Assembly: GCA_004172865.1 (NCBI GenBank)
Contig: SEBV01000004.1
Coordinates: forward strand, 62,001 to 126,000
DNA from: Gammaproteobacteria bacterium
GTDB lineage: Bacteria; Pseudomonadota; Gammaproteobacteria; Pseudomonadales; Cellvibrionaceae
Direction of reading: 5' to 3'
Length of the DNA stretch: 64,000 nucleotides
Shown: positions 9,448-18,209 of the stretch, piece after piece
Layout: every line of letters begins with the position of its first letter
Numbering within the stretch: the first letter of the stretch is position 1
The notes under the pieces: generated by a model
Databases searched by the model: none
Told to the model about the DNA's origin: nothing
What the model saw: the letters and a program-made list of their open reading frames with translations, nothing else
Translations under genes and position numbers: made by a program

Positions 9448-10284
9448 TTACTTGGATTTATATTGCGCTTGCGGTTCTTTATCGCGCGTCGCACGCCCCA
9501 AGATTTTAGTCACGCCCCAGCCTCGCAATCCTGCGTAGCCCTGCCATTGCGGCTTTTGCGGGATAACCGCCAAGCTGTCTTTGCGGGCGACAATTAAATA
9601 GAAGCCACCCCATGGCAAGTTGAGCCTTTTACCCCAGCGCTCCATCCATTGCAAATATTTGGTAGTGCCAGGTTTGGAACAAGGTAGCGAATAAAATCCT
9701 TGCCTAATAGTGACAGGCTCGAAATCCAACACAGCTAACCAGTCGAGTAAACGCCCCAAACGCAAAGATTGATGCCGCCATTGTGGCGCGCGACTGAAAA
9801 ATCGCACCAGCCAGCGCCATAATCCAAACCAGCTCCAGGGATTAAAGCCAACTATCACCAAATGTCCTTGAGAAATTAGCACATTTGACGCTTCGCGCAG
9901 CACATGATGCGGGCTCTGGCTGTAATCCAATATGTGATGTAACAACACCAGATCAATCGAATTTGATGGTAATGGCAAATGATTAAAATCCGCTCGCCCG
10001 GCTACAAAGGTGTTTGTAGTCTCTTGAGGATAAAGCGCAAAGCGGTGGGAGATCCGGCTCTCTGAAGTTAGATCGAGTTGTTTGGCGACACTGAGTTGCA
10101 ATAAATGATAGCCAAACAAATTATGCAATTCTTCGTCAATAAGGGTTTGTTCGTTACCTGCCAATAACTCTCCAAGCGGAGAGTTAAACCAATCGCTAAG
10201 CGGGGCAAGAGAATCGCGCATTGGAACAACGCCAAAACGCTTGCGCCATTGAAAGCGCACTCTGGTTAACAATCGGTGTGGCAT
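9448..10284 (-). CDS. SAM-dependent methyltransferase, UbiE/COQ5-like type 11
   Basis: Class I methyltransferase of unknown substrate, matching the gene between rnhA and gloB in Pseudomonas (PA1814). Motif I is weak; the clearer signs are the acidic end of strand 2 (VAGRADFNHLP), the LPSNSIDLVLLHHILDY block of motif II, and HLVIVGFNPWSWFGLW after it. The C-terminus carries basic residues. The start is uncertain: the frame is open to 10332, ATG 10284 has a weak GTGAG upstream (278 aa), and ATG 10221 would begin nearer the conserved core. It is divergent from gloB with about 100 nt between. Confidence 0.85.
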   Translation of the reverse strand: MPHRLLTRVRFQWRKRFGVVPMRDSLAPLSDWFNSPLGELLAGNEQTLIDEELHNLFGYHLLQLSVAKQLDLTSESRISHRFALYPQETTNTFVAGRADFNHLPLPSNSIDLVLLHHILDYSQSPHHVLREASNVLISQGHLVIVGFNPWSWFGLWRWLVRFFSRAPQWRHQSLRLGRLLDWLAVLDFEPVTIRQGFYSLPCSKPGTTKYLQWMERWGKRLNLPWGGFYLIVARKDSLAVIPQKPQWQGYAGLRGWGVTKILGRATRDKEPQAQYKSK

Positions 10285-10388
10285 AAAAAACTCACAAATT
10301 GGCGGCTGACAATTCCCAAGCCTAGCACGCAAATGGTTCTGGTATCATGCGATAACTCGCTGATTTTATTACTGAGACGTTGGTCACT

Positions 10389-11171
10389 ATGCTGCAGGTT
10401 CATCGCATTCCCGCTTTTACAGATAATTATTTTTGGCTGATCCAACCCGACACGCAATCAAGTGATTGCTACATAGTCGACCCTGGAGCGGCCCAGCCTG
10501 TCTGTGACTATCTCGATGCGCATAAATTGCAGCTTAAAGGAATTTTAATCACGCATCACCACCCGGATCATATTGGTGGCGTTAGTGAGTTGCGTGGACT
10601 TTTTCAAATACCTATATATGGCCCCAAGTCGGCAAAGATCCCGCAGGTTACACATTATCTTAAAGAAGGCGATTATCTTGAGCTTGGGCGGCTCTCGGCT
10701 AAGGTTATAGAGATTCCCGGCCATACCCTCGATCACATCGCTTATTTAATTGAAGAGCCCAAAGACGCACCCCTCCTATTAAGTGGCGATACCATTTTTG
10801 CAGCTGGATGTGGCCGTTTATTTGATGGGACGGCCCCTCTCCTTTACGCCGCATTCCAGAAAATATCCCAGTTACCTGATGCAACGCAAATCTACGCGGC
10901 CCACGAATATACTTTGGCCAATATTGAGTTCGCGTTAACTATCGAGCCTGACAATCATGATCTCAGTGAGCGAAAGATCAGAGAAACGGCGAAACGAGAG
11001 CAAGGATTAGCAACATTGCCTACATCGCTAATTCTCGAAAAACGAACCAATCCCTTTTTACGCTGTCACTTAAACTCCGTTCGTGGCTCAGTAGAGCAAA
11101 AAATAGGTAAGCAGTTGACGGAAGATGGCGAAATTTTCGCCAGTTTGAGACTCATTAAGGACCGCTTCTGA
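10389..11171 (+). CDS. gloB: Hydroxyacylglutathione hydrolase (glyoxalase II)
   Basis: Second enzyme of methylglyoxal detoxification: it hydrolyses S-lactoylglutathione to lactate and glutathione. The binuclear metal motif THHHPDH (His56, His58, Asp60, His61) is intact, followed by GHTLDH, a GDTIFAAGCGR segment, and the AAHEYT and KRTNPFLRC substrate-binding ends. At 260 aa it is normal length. The frame also opens at TTG 10380, but ATG 10389 gives the standard glyoxalase II N-terminus (MLQVHRIPAFTDNY). It is divergent from the methyltransferase, as in PAO1 (PA1813). Confidence 0.96.
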   Translation: MLQVHRIPAFTDNYFWLIQPDTQSSDCYIVDPGAAQPVCDYLDAHKLQLKGILITHHHPDHIGGVSELRGLFQIPIYGPKSAKIPQVTHYLKEGDYLELGRLSAKVIEIPGHTLDHIAYLIEEPKDAPLLLSGDTIFAAGCGRLFDGTAPLLYAAFQKISQLPDATQIYAAHEYTLANIEFALTIEPDNHDLSERKIRETAKREQGLATLPTSLILEKRTNPFLRCHLNSVRGSVEQKIGKQLTEDGEIFASLRLIKDRF

Positions 11172-11352
11172 GAACTCGTGCTTAACTATGATTATCGTCG
11201 GGTTGACCCATTCGAGCGCAGTCCATAGACTTGGGACTCGATGTTTCGGTAAAGACGCTGATTAGCAGATTGTGCAACGCTTAAATTTGGTACCAATAAC
11301 GAAGTAGAACTAAGGAAGGCGACAATCACACCGTCATAATTAAAGTGAACTT

Positions 11353-12900
11353 ATGAATTTGATTAACCGCCCGCTCCTAACCATAATTTCGGTCGCCGCA
11401 TTGCTTGTGGGTTGCGACACGCTCGGTGTTAAGACTGATCACGCGAAAAAAGCCCCTGCGCAAAGCAGCCAATCTGCTAGCGATGAGCCAATTCCTACCC
11501 AGATCATAATTCCTGAGGTACAAAAATTTACTGATATTTGGGAGCACATCCGCGCTGGCTACGCTTTGCCGCAAGCATCGAACGCCGCGGTAGACTCCCA
11601 AGTTAAATTTTATACCAGTAACAAATCCTATTTTTACAAGATAACCCAGCAAAGCGAGCCTTACTTGCATTACGTTGTTAACGAAATGCAGGCGAATAAT
11701 ATGCCTATGGAATTGGCGCTTCTGCCGTTTATCGAAAGCTCTTACAACCCGATTGCGACTTCGCCGAGCAATGCAGGCATGTGGCAGTTTGGCGCCGCAA
11801 CCGCGCGCAATTTTGGGTTGGAACAGAATCGCTGGTACGACGGACGCAAAGATGTGGTGGCCTCTACCGAAGCTGCCATTAAACTACTCAAAAAACTTTA
11901 CACCCGTTTCGATAACGATTGGCTACTGGCGGTAGCTGCATATAACGCCGGTGATGGCGCCATTCAACAGGCTTTGGATAAAAATCGTCGCGCAGGAAAA
12001 CCTACAGATTTTTGGTCACTACCACTTAATAAAACCACTCAAGGTTATATTCCACAGTTGCTGGCGTTATCTAAAATTGTCGCCAAGCCGGAAGCCTATG
12101 ACTTCAAGCTTTATCCAATTCAGGACGTTCCCTATTTCGTTAAAGTCAGTGTAGGCTCGCAAATCAATTTAGCGGATGCAGCGCAAAACAGTTCGCTGGA
12201 TGCAGCGCAATTGAAAAAATTAAATTCCGGTTTTAGCGGATGGCTAACCGACCCGACTGAACCGCGAGATGTTCTAGTGCCCGTTGGCGCAGCTGCAACT
12301 TTTAGATTGCAATTGGATTCATTGCCGAAAATTGCAAATGTTAAGTGGCAGGAACATCAAGTTAAGAAAGGCGATAATTTGGATGCGATTGCGAAAAAAT
12401 ATGGCGTTAGCGGAGATAAGATTAAAACCATTAACAATTTGAAAAGTACAAATTTAGTGGCAGGCCAGCGACTACAAATTCCACTTTCATCTGATTCAAC
12501 TTACGCTGATGCAGCGCCTCAAGAAAAAACCTCTGTAGAAAAAGTGAATTCTCCCGCACAAAATACCAAAAACAATATTCACATTGTGCAGTCTGGCGAA
12601 AATTTATGGTCTATTGCCAAAGAACAAAATACCTCAGTTAATACGCTTGCGAAATTAAATAACTTAAATGTGCAAACTCCGTTAAAACTTGGTCAAAAAT
12701 TAGTAGTGGCAAACCAAGTGGCAGAAGTAAAAGAACAGAAGAAATTGAGTTACACCATAAAATCTGGTGATACCTTGGGAGGAATCGCTGCCAAGTACGA
12801 TACTACAGTGAAGCAAATTATGGAGTGGAATAAGATTAAGGACGAAACCAATATTCGTCCTAATCAAGAGTTGATTGTGATGGCAGATCCAGCAAAATAA
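11353..12900 (+). CDS. mltD: Membrane-bound lytic murein transglycosylase D
   Basis: Outer-membrane lipoprotein that cleaves glycan strands of peptidoglycan. A lipobox LVGC places the lipidated Cys at residue 21. The family 1-type transglycosylase domain (about 110-260) contains the catalytic Glu128 in PFIESSYNP followed by AGMWQFGAATA. Three LysM peptidoglycan-binding repeats follow at about 335-376, 410-452 and 467-509, separated by Ser/Lys/Gln-rich linkers. At 515 aa it is a typical length. It is downstream of gloB, separated by 181 nt, and ends in a shared terminator with the convergent ABC transporter. Confidence 0.95.
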   Translation: MNLINRPLLTIISVAALLVGCDTLGVKTDHAKKAPAQSSQSASDEPIPTQIIIPEVQKFTDIWEHIRAGYALPQASNAAVDSQVKFYTSNKSYFYKITQQSEPYLHYVVNEMQANNMPMELALLPFIESSYNPIATSPSNAGMWQFGAATARNFGLEQNRWYDGRKDVVASTEAAIKLLKKLYTRFDNDWLLAVAAYNAGDGAIQQALDKNRRAGKPTDFWSLPLNKTTQGYIPQLLALSKIVAKPEAYDFKLYPIQDVPYFVKVSVGSQINLADAAQNSSLDAAQLKKLNSGFSGWLTDPTEPRDVLVPVGAAATFRLQLDSLPKIANVKWQEHQVKKGDNLDAIAKKYGVSGDKIKTINNLKSTNLVAGQRLQIPLSSDSTYADAAPQEKTSVEKVNSPAQNTKNNIHIVQSGENLWSIAKEQNTSVNTLAKLNNLNVQTPLKLGQKLVVANQVAEVKEQKKLSYTIKSGDTLGGIAAKYDTTVKQIMEWNKIKDETNIRPNQELIVMADPAK

Positions 12901-12908
12901 CATTAGGT

Positions 12909-12933
12909 AAAAATCTAATTTTTTTAGATTTTT
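12909..12933. terminator. Bidirectional intrinsic terminator, mltD / ABC transporter
   Basis: A perfect 10-bp A/T-rich stem (AAAAATCTAA paired with TTAGATTTTT) with A- and T-runs on both flanks. It lies just past the mltD stop and overlaps the stop codon of the convergent ABC ATPase gene, so it can serve both strands. Confidence 0.7.
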
Positions 12934-14522
12934 GGAATAGCGGCCAGCAATTGTTGTGTATAGGCTTCTTTCGGCGCTATGAATAGCGCCTCTGTTTCAC
13001 CCTCTTCAACTAGCTTCCCTTTCTGCATTACTAAAACCCTGTCAGACAGGTAGCGAACTACTGACATGTCGTGCGAAATAAACAGCATAGTCAATTGATG
13101 CTTTTGCGTGAGCTCTAACAGCAATTTCAGAATTTGCGCGCGAATGGTTACGTCCAACGCGGAAACAGGCTCATCTGCAATAATTAATTTTGGTTTAAGC
13201 GCAATTGCACGTGCGATGGCAATACGCTGCCGTTGGCCGCCTGAAAACTCGTGTGGGTATTTGCGCACGAAACGGCGATCCAAACCTACGTCATCCATAA
13301 GTTGATTAACTTGCTCCAAGACATTTTTTCGCGTTGCCAACTTATGCGTTAACAGCGGTTCTGCAAGCGTATCAAAAACTGTCATGCGTGGATTTAAAGA
13401 CGCGTATGGGTCCTGAAAAATCATTTGAAAATCGCGACGAGATTTTTTTAAATCGGAGGCGGACAGTTTTAACAAATTCTTTCCCTCCAATAAAATCTTG
13501 CCGGACTGAGCATCAACCAACCGCATAATACTGCGGCCTAAGGTTGATTTGCCAGAACCAGACTCACCGACGATCCCCAGAATCTCACCGCGACTAACTG
13601 AGAAACTAATATCGTCCACGGCTTTTTGCGAATGAACCAAGCGTTTAACTAAAGCTCCACCAAATTGTAAAAAATAGGTTTTCAAGTCTTTAACTTGTAA
13701 AAATGGCGGCTCGGTCTGTTCTGCCAAACTCGGAGTGGGTTTGCTCGTTGTTAAAACTGCGCTTAATAATTTCCTAGTGTATTCCTGAGCTGGCGCCTTA
13801 AAAATTTGTTCGGTAGTGCCCTGCTCTACCAATTTTCCTTTTTCCATCACAATGATATTGTCCGCCATTTGCGCGGCAACACCTAAATCATGAGTAATAA
13901 AAATTACCGCGAGATTATGGGACTTTTGTAATTTTTTAATCAACGTCAGGATTTGCGCCTGAACAGTTACATCCAACGCCGTTGTTGGCTCATCGGCAAT
14001 TAATAATTGAGGTTCTGTAATCAACGCCATTGCAATCATTACGCGCTGGCGCATGCCGCCGGAAAATTGATGTGGATAATCGTCAATTCGTGCTTCCACA
14101 TCGCGAATGCCAACTTCATTTAACGCATTGATGGCGCGCTGACGAGCTTCTTTTTTGGAGATTTTCTTGTGCTGTAATACTGATTCAATTAATTGATCCG
14201 AAACGCGCATATAGGGATTTAGCGACGTCATGGGGTCTTGAAAAATCATGCTGATCTTTTCGCCCCGAATTGCGCGCAATTCTGTTTCACTCATCTTTAA
14301 TAAATCTTGCCCGAGAAACTCAGCGCTACCGCTTTCTATTTTTCCGGGCGGCATTGGGATTAAACCCAATAAACTGTAACAGGCCACGGATTTTCCAGAA
14401 CCTGATTCACCCACAATCCCTAAAACTTCACCTGCATTAAGTGTAAAACTCAAATCTTCCACAGCCACCGTTGTGCCGTTGCGAGTATTAAATAAAACGC
14501 GGAGATTTTTTACATTTAACAT
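12924..14522 (-). CDS. Oligopeptide ABC transporter, fused double ATPase (YejF/OppDF-like)
   Basis: Two complete ABC ATPase domains in one chain. Each has a Walker A (GESGSGKSV and GESGSGKST), a FSGGMRQRV or FSGGQRQRI signature, and a Walker B with LLIADEPTTAL or LIIADEPVSAL. It combines what OppD and OppF do as separate proteins; E. coli YejF has the same fused plan. The frame opens with TTG 14534, but ATG 14522 gives the natural start MLNVKNLRVLF (532 aa). It is the last gene of a four-gene operon with binding protein and two permeases. Confidence 0.92.
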   Translation of the reverse strand: MLNVKNLRVLFNTRNGTTVAVEDLSFTLNAGEVLGIVGESGSGKSVACYSLLGLIPMPPGKIESGSAEFLGQDLLKMSETELRAIRGEKISMIFQDPMTSLNPYMRVSDQLIESVLQHKKISKKEARQRAINALNEVGIRDVEARIDDYPHQFSGGMRQRVMIAMALITEPQLLIADEPTTALDVTVQAQILTLIKKLQKSHNLAVIFITHDLGVAAQMADNIIVMEKGKLVEQGTTEQIFKAPAQEYTRKLLSAVLTTSKPTPSLAEQTEPPFLQVKDLKTYFLQFGGALVKRLVHSQKAVDDISFSVSRGEILGIVGESGSGKSTLGRSIMRLVDAQSGKILLEGKNLLKLSASDLKKSRRDFQMIFQDPYASLNPRMTVFDTLAEPLLTHKLATRKNVLEQVNQLMDDVGLDRRFVRKYPHEFSGGQRQRIAIARAIALKPKLIIADEPVSALDVTIRAQILKLLLELTQKHQLTMLFISHDMSVVRYLSDRVLVMQKGKLVEEGETEALFIAPKEAYTQQLLAAIPKI

Positions 14523-14576
14523 ATCAAAAACCAAAGTTATTTCAGATGTGGACAGAGGCTGATGTTTTTAAAAAAA

Positions 14577-15461
14577 TTAATCTTTGGATGCACGCGGATC
14601 AAGCGCGTCTCGCAAACCATCACCTAAAAAGTTTAGAGAAAATAAAGTAATAGATAACACCAAACCAGGGAAAATTAATAACCAGGGATATTCTTCCATA
14701 GACTCAACTCCGCCAGAAATTAAAGAGCCCCATGAGCTTTGTGGCGGTTGAATTCCCAGCCCCAAAAAGCTTAAAAAAGATTCAAGCAAAATCACGCTTG
14801 GAATCGTTAGCGTGGTGTATACAATAATTGGACCGAGAACATTAGGGATCAAATGACGGGAAATAATTTGCCAAGGCGATAAACCCATTGAAACTGCAGC
14901 TTCGACAAATTCCTGTTTCTTTATAGTGAGCACTTGCCCACGAACGATACGCGCCATAGTCAACCACTCAACCGCACCAATCGCCATAAACAATAAAATT
15001 AAACTATTACCAAAAATAACCGTGAGCAAAATAATAAAAATAGTAAAAGGTAATGCGTAAAGCGCATCAACGATACGCATCATAATGGCATCGACTCGGC
15101 CACCTAAAAATCCCGCCGTTGCACCCCACAAAACACCTATTAATAATGCTACTGCAGTGGCGATAAAACCAACGGCAAGTGAAATGCGGCTACCGTACAT
15201 GACACGTGTCAATTGATCTCGCCCTAAGGTGTCTGTGCCTAGCCAATTTTTTAGTGAAGGCGACGTTGCCCCCAATTCAAGATTTTGGCCTTCGTAGCTG
15301 TAGGGAGCAATCCAGGGTGTTAGCAACGCAATGACAATAAAAAACAACAAAACAAGTAATCCTATCATCGCCATTTTATTTTTCTTGAGTCGACGAAATG
15401 CATCTTGCGATAACGAAACACCTTGCTCAAGGTTCTGAATACCTGCAATTTCTTGATGCAT
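14577..15461 (-). CDS. Oligopeptide ABC transporter permease (OppC-like)
   Basis: Inner-membrane permease, 294 aa. A cytosolic N-terminus with the OppC-type lead (SQDAFRRLKKNKMAMIGLL) leads into about six membrane helices, with the coupling-loop motif EAAVSMGLSPWQIISRHLIPN that contacts the ATPase. It starts one base after the end of the upstream permease gene and ends 54 nt before the ATPase gene, which supports one transcript. The length and N-terminal extension mark it as the OppC/DppC member of the pair. Confidence 0.93.
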   Translation of the reverse strand: MHQEIAGIQNLEQGVSLSQDAFRRLKKNKMAMIGLLVLLFFIVIALLTPWIAPYSYEGQNLELGATSPSLKNWLGTDTLGRDQLTRVMYGSRISLAVGFIATAVALLIGVLWGATAGFLGGRVDAIMMRIVDALYALPFTIFIILLTVIFGNSLILLFMAIGAVEWLTMARIVRGQVLTIKKQEFVEAAVSMGLSPWQIISRHLIPNVLGPIIVYTTLTIPSVILLESFLSFLGLGIQPPQSSWGSLISGGVESMEEYPWLLIFPGLVLSITLFSLNFLGDGLRDALDPRASKD

Positions 15462-15462
15462 A

Positions 15463-16398
15463 TCAGTGGCCCCCGCCGACTTGCTGGCGCAATCTGGGAT
15501 TTAGCCAGACAAGAATTACATCAGATAACAAATTAAACACCACAATTAAAAACGCAAAGAAAATTGTACAACCCATAATCATGGTGTAATCACGGTTAAA
15601 CGCAGCTTGAACATAAAAACGACCTAGCCCCGGAATTTGGAAAATAGTTTCCACTACAAATGAACCTGCTAATAATCCCGCAATAGCGGGACCTAAAAAA
15701 GAAATAACTGGTGTGATACCACCGCGCAAGGCGTGAACAAAAACAATTCGTGCTGTTGATAATCCTTTTGCACGCGCAGTGCGAATGTAATCCTGTGATA
15801 AAACTTCTAACATGCCGCCGCGACTAATTCGTGCAATATAAGCTGCGTATGAAGCACCGAGAGTAATAGACGGTAAAATTTTATCGCCGGGAATTTGGCC
15901 CCAGCCGGCAACTGGCAACCACTGCAACCAAATACCGAACACCAACAGAAGTAACGGACCAAGTACAAATGACGGTAAACATATGCCGAGCATAGCGCTC
16001 GACATCGGAATATAGTCCTGAATTGTGTTTGGTTTTAGAGATGCTATGACACCAGCAATGAGGCCAATAAGTACAGCGAAAATTGTTGCGTAAAAAGCCA
16101 GTTCAAATGTTGCGGGGAAACCCGCCACAATTAAATCATTTACCGTGTGGCTCGGATATTTAAACGAAGGACCAAAATCCCCTTTTAATAAATTCCCTAC
16201 GTAACTAAAAAACTGCTGCCACATAGGTTCGTCTAAGTGGTAGCGTTGATTTAATCTTTTTATAACTTCAGGTGGTACGTTACGCTCTTGGGAAAATGGG
16301 CCGCCTGGTGCTGCGTGCACCATAAAAAAAGTCACTGCAGTCACCAATAGAAGCACAGGAATAGATTGCAAAATACGCCTAATAATAAATAAATACAT
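15463..16398 (-). CDS. Oligopeptide ABC transporter permease (OppB-like)
   Basis: Inner-membrane permease, 311 aa, with about six helices and the OppB-type opening MYLFIIRRILQSIPVLLLVT followed by AAPGGPF. The coupling loop IRTARAKGLSTARIVFVHALRG is standard. Its start codon is 2 nt downstream of the binding-protein stop and its stop is one base before the next permease start, so translation is tightly linked. Confidence 0.94.
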   Translation of the reverse strand: MYLFIIRRILQSIPVLLLVTAVTFFMVHAAPGGPFSQERNVPPEVIKRLNQRYHLDEPMWQQFFSYVGNLLKGDFGPSFKYPSHTVNDLIVAGFPATFELAFYATIFAVLIGLIAGVIASLKPNTIQDYIPMSSAMLGICLPSFVLGPLLLLVFGIWLQWLPVAGWGQIPGDKILPSITLGASYAAYIARISRGGMLEVLSQDYIRTARAKGLSTARIVFVHALRGGITPVISFLGPAIAGLLAGSFVVETIFQIPGLGRFYVQAAFNRDYTMIMGCTIFFAFLIVVFNLLSDVILVWLNPRLRQQVGGGH

Positions 16399-16400
16399 TA

Positions 16401-18026
16401 TTAATGCTCCTGCGATTCGAGGTAAAGATCTTTATAAGACCAGAAATCCTGAAGGTGATTTTTCCAACCTTTAACAGAAGGTGATACGAGACGATTGCCA
16501 ACATAGGTATACAAGGGAATTATGGGCACTTCATCATCAAGAATTTTTTCTGCTTGTTGAAAAAACTCGAATCTTTCAGCTTGATTGTTAGAACTGGCTG
16601 CTTTTTTTATTAATTGATCATAAGTTGTATTTGACCACCCGGTTTCATTGTTGCCGCCATCAGTTATAAAAAGCTGCAAGAACGTATCAGGATCTATGTA
16701 ATCACCGATCCATGATGCGCGGCAAAGTTGGTAATTCATAGTGCGTTGGTTTTCTAAAAACGTTTTCCATTCCTGATTTTCTAATTGAATTTCAATACCT
16801 AAAGTTTTTTTCCACATCTCTTGAATTGCAACAGCAATTTTTTGATGACTTTCAAGAGTGTTATAAAGTAATTTAATTTTGGGAAATCCCACGCCGTCAG
16901 GATATCCTGCTTCACTTAACAACTTTTTAGCCTTCTCGACATCATATGGAATTGTTGCATTTGCAGTGTAACCATGAGGGTTCGGTGGGGTTAAGGTGTA
17001 AGCAGCTAGCTCACTGCCCTTAGTGACATTTTTTACCAAACTCTCGCGATCCAAGGCGTAGGCTAGCGCTTTTCTCACACGAGGATCATTAAACGGTTTT
17101 ACAAGAGTGTTAAATCGATAAAAGTAAGTGCCATACATTGGAAAAGTGCGATAAGCGGGATCTTTATTGTTGCGATAAAAAGCAATTTTATCTTTTGGAA
17201 GTTTATCAAATAAATGTACTTGTCCTGCACGATAACTGCGTTCGGCGTTCACATCGCTTTGAATGGGGTAAAACCGAATTCCTTTTAACTTTACATGTTC
17301 AGCATCCCAGTAATAGGGGTTTTTCTTAACGGCAACTACTTTTTGTGGAGTCCATTCAGTTAATGTAAAAGCACCATTGCCCACAAAATTTTCAGCTCTG
17401 GTCCAAAGCGTACTACGCTCATCGATAGCTCCAAATTTCAAGATGGTTTTTATATGTAACGGATACATACTATTGTGATTTAGTAACTGCAAAAAATAAG
17501 GCGTATTACTCGCTAATGTGATTTCTAACTCCTGCTCGCTAAGTGCCTTGACACCAACGGCACTAAAATCTTTTATTGAACCGTTGTAAAAAGCTTCAGC
17601 ATTATTTAATACAAATAAATAACTTGCCCATTGATTTGCAAGAGCAGGCATTAGTGCCCTGTGCCAGGTATCTACAAAATCTTGCGCAACTAATCTATCA
17701 CCGTTACTCCATCTGGCAGTGTCTCGAATATGGAAGTGATAGATTTTTCCATCTTCTGAAACCGTCCAGGAATCTGCAACTCCTGGTTTTGGCTCCAAAG
17801 TTTCAGCGTCTTGGGTGACTAAGCCTTCAAATAAAGATATTTGAATATTGTGTTCAGGAGTACCCGTAGTGGTATGCGGATCTACATCGGCAATTTCGTC
17901 GCTATTACCCACATGTAAAATCTGTTCTTCGTTTCCAAGTTCAACCAAGGTTTTATTTTTTTTGCACCCACTAAGTGCGCAAATCGAAATTAAGGTGATG
18001 ATTATGAGGCGTAAAAAATAGTTCAT
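16401..18026 (-). CDS. Oligopeptide ABC transporter substrate-binding lipoprotein (OppA-like)
   Basis: Periplasmic peptide-binding protein, 541 aa, family 5 solute-binding fold. A lipobox ALSGC puts the lipidated Cys at residue 21. The family pattern is clear: an early GLV followed by PKPGVADSWTVSEDGKIYHF, then LIDPDTFLQLF-like and YANNRLVSP-like ends. It heads the operon with two permeases and a fused ATPase. In PAO1 the same slot (PA1811-PA1807) holds peptide transporter genes. The specific peptide ligand cannot be read from sequence; substrates could include cell-wall tripeptides, given mltD next door. Confidence 0.93.
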   Translation of the reverse strand: MNYFLRLIIITLISICALSGCKKNKTLVELGNEEQILHVGNSDEIADVDPHTTTGTPEHNIQISLFEGLVTQDAETLEPKPGVADSWTVSEDGKIYHFHIRDTARWSNGDRLVAQDFVDTWHRALMPALANQWASYLFVLNNAEAFYNGSIKDFSAVGVKALSEQELEITLASNTPYFLQLLNHNSMYPLHIKTILKFGAIDERSTLWTRAENFVGNGAFTLTEWTPQKVVAVKKNPYYWDAEHVKLKGIRFYPIQSDVNAERSYRAGQVHLFDKLPKDKIAFYRNNKDPAYRTFPMYGTYFYRFNTLVKPFNDPRVRKALAYALDRESLVKNVTKGSELAAYTLTPPNPHGYTANATIPYDVEKAKKLLSEAGYPDGVGFPKIKLLYNTLESHQKIAVAIQEMWKKTLGIEIQLENQEWKTFLENQRTMNYQLCRASWIGDYIDPDTFLQLFITDGGNNETGWSNTTYDQLIKKAASSNNQAERFEFFQQAEKILDDEVPIIPLYTYVGNRLVSPSVKGWKNHLQDFWSYKDLYLESQEH

Positions 18027-18209
18027 GAGGGCCCAGAAAGTCAGTTATCGAAATAATTAAGTGAGTAGCGCTACTCCTATTAAAAATTTGCACTACTCAT
18101 CTTAATATTTTGCCAGTTAGAGAGCATTTTTCACTCTATCCGACTTCCTTTATGTTTTCGAATTGTTAGAGAATCAACATCCTTATCATTTAGAAAATCA
18201 CTATAGCAA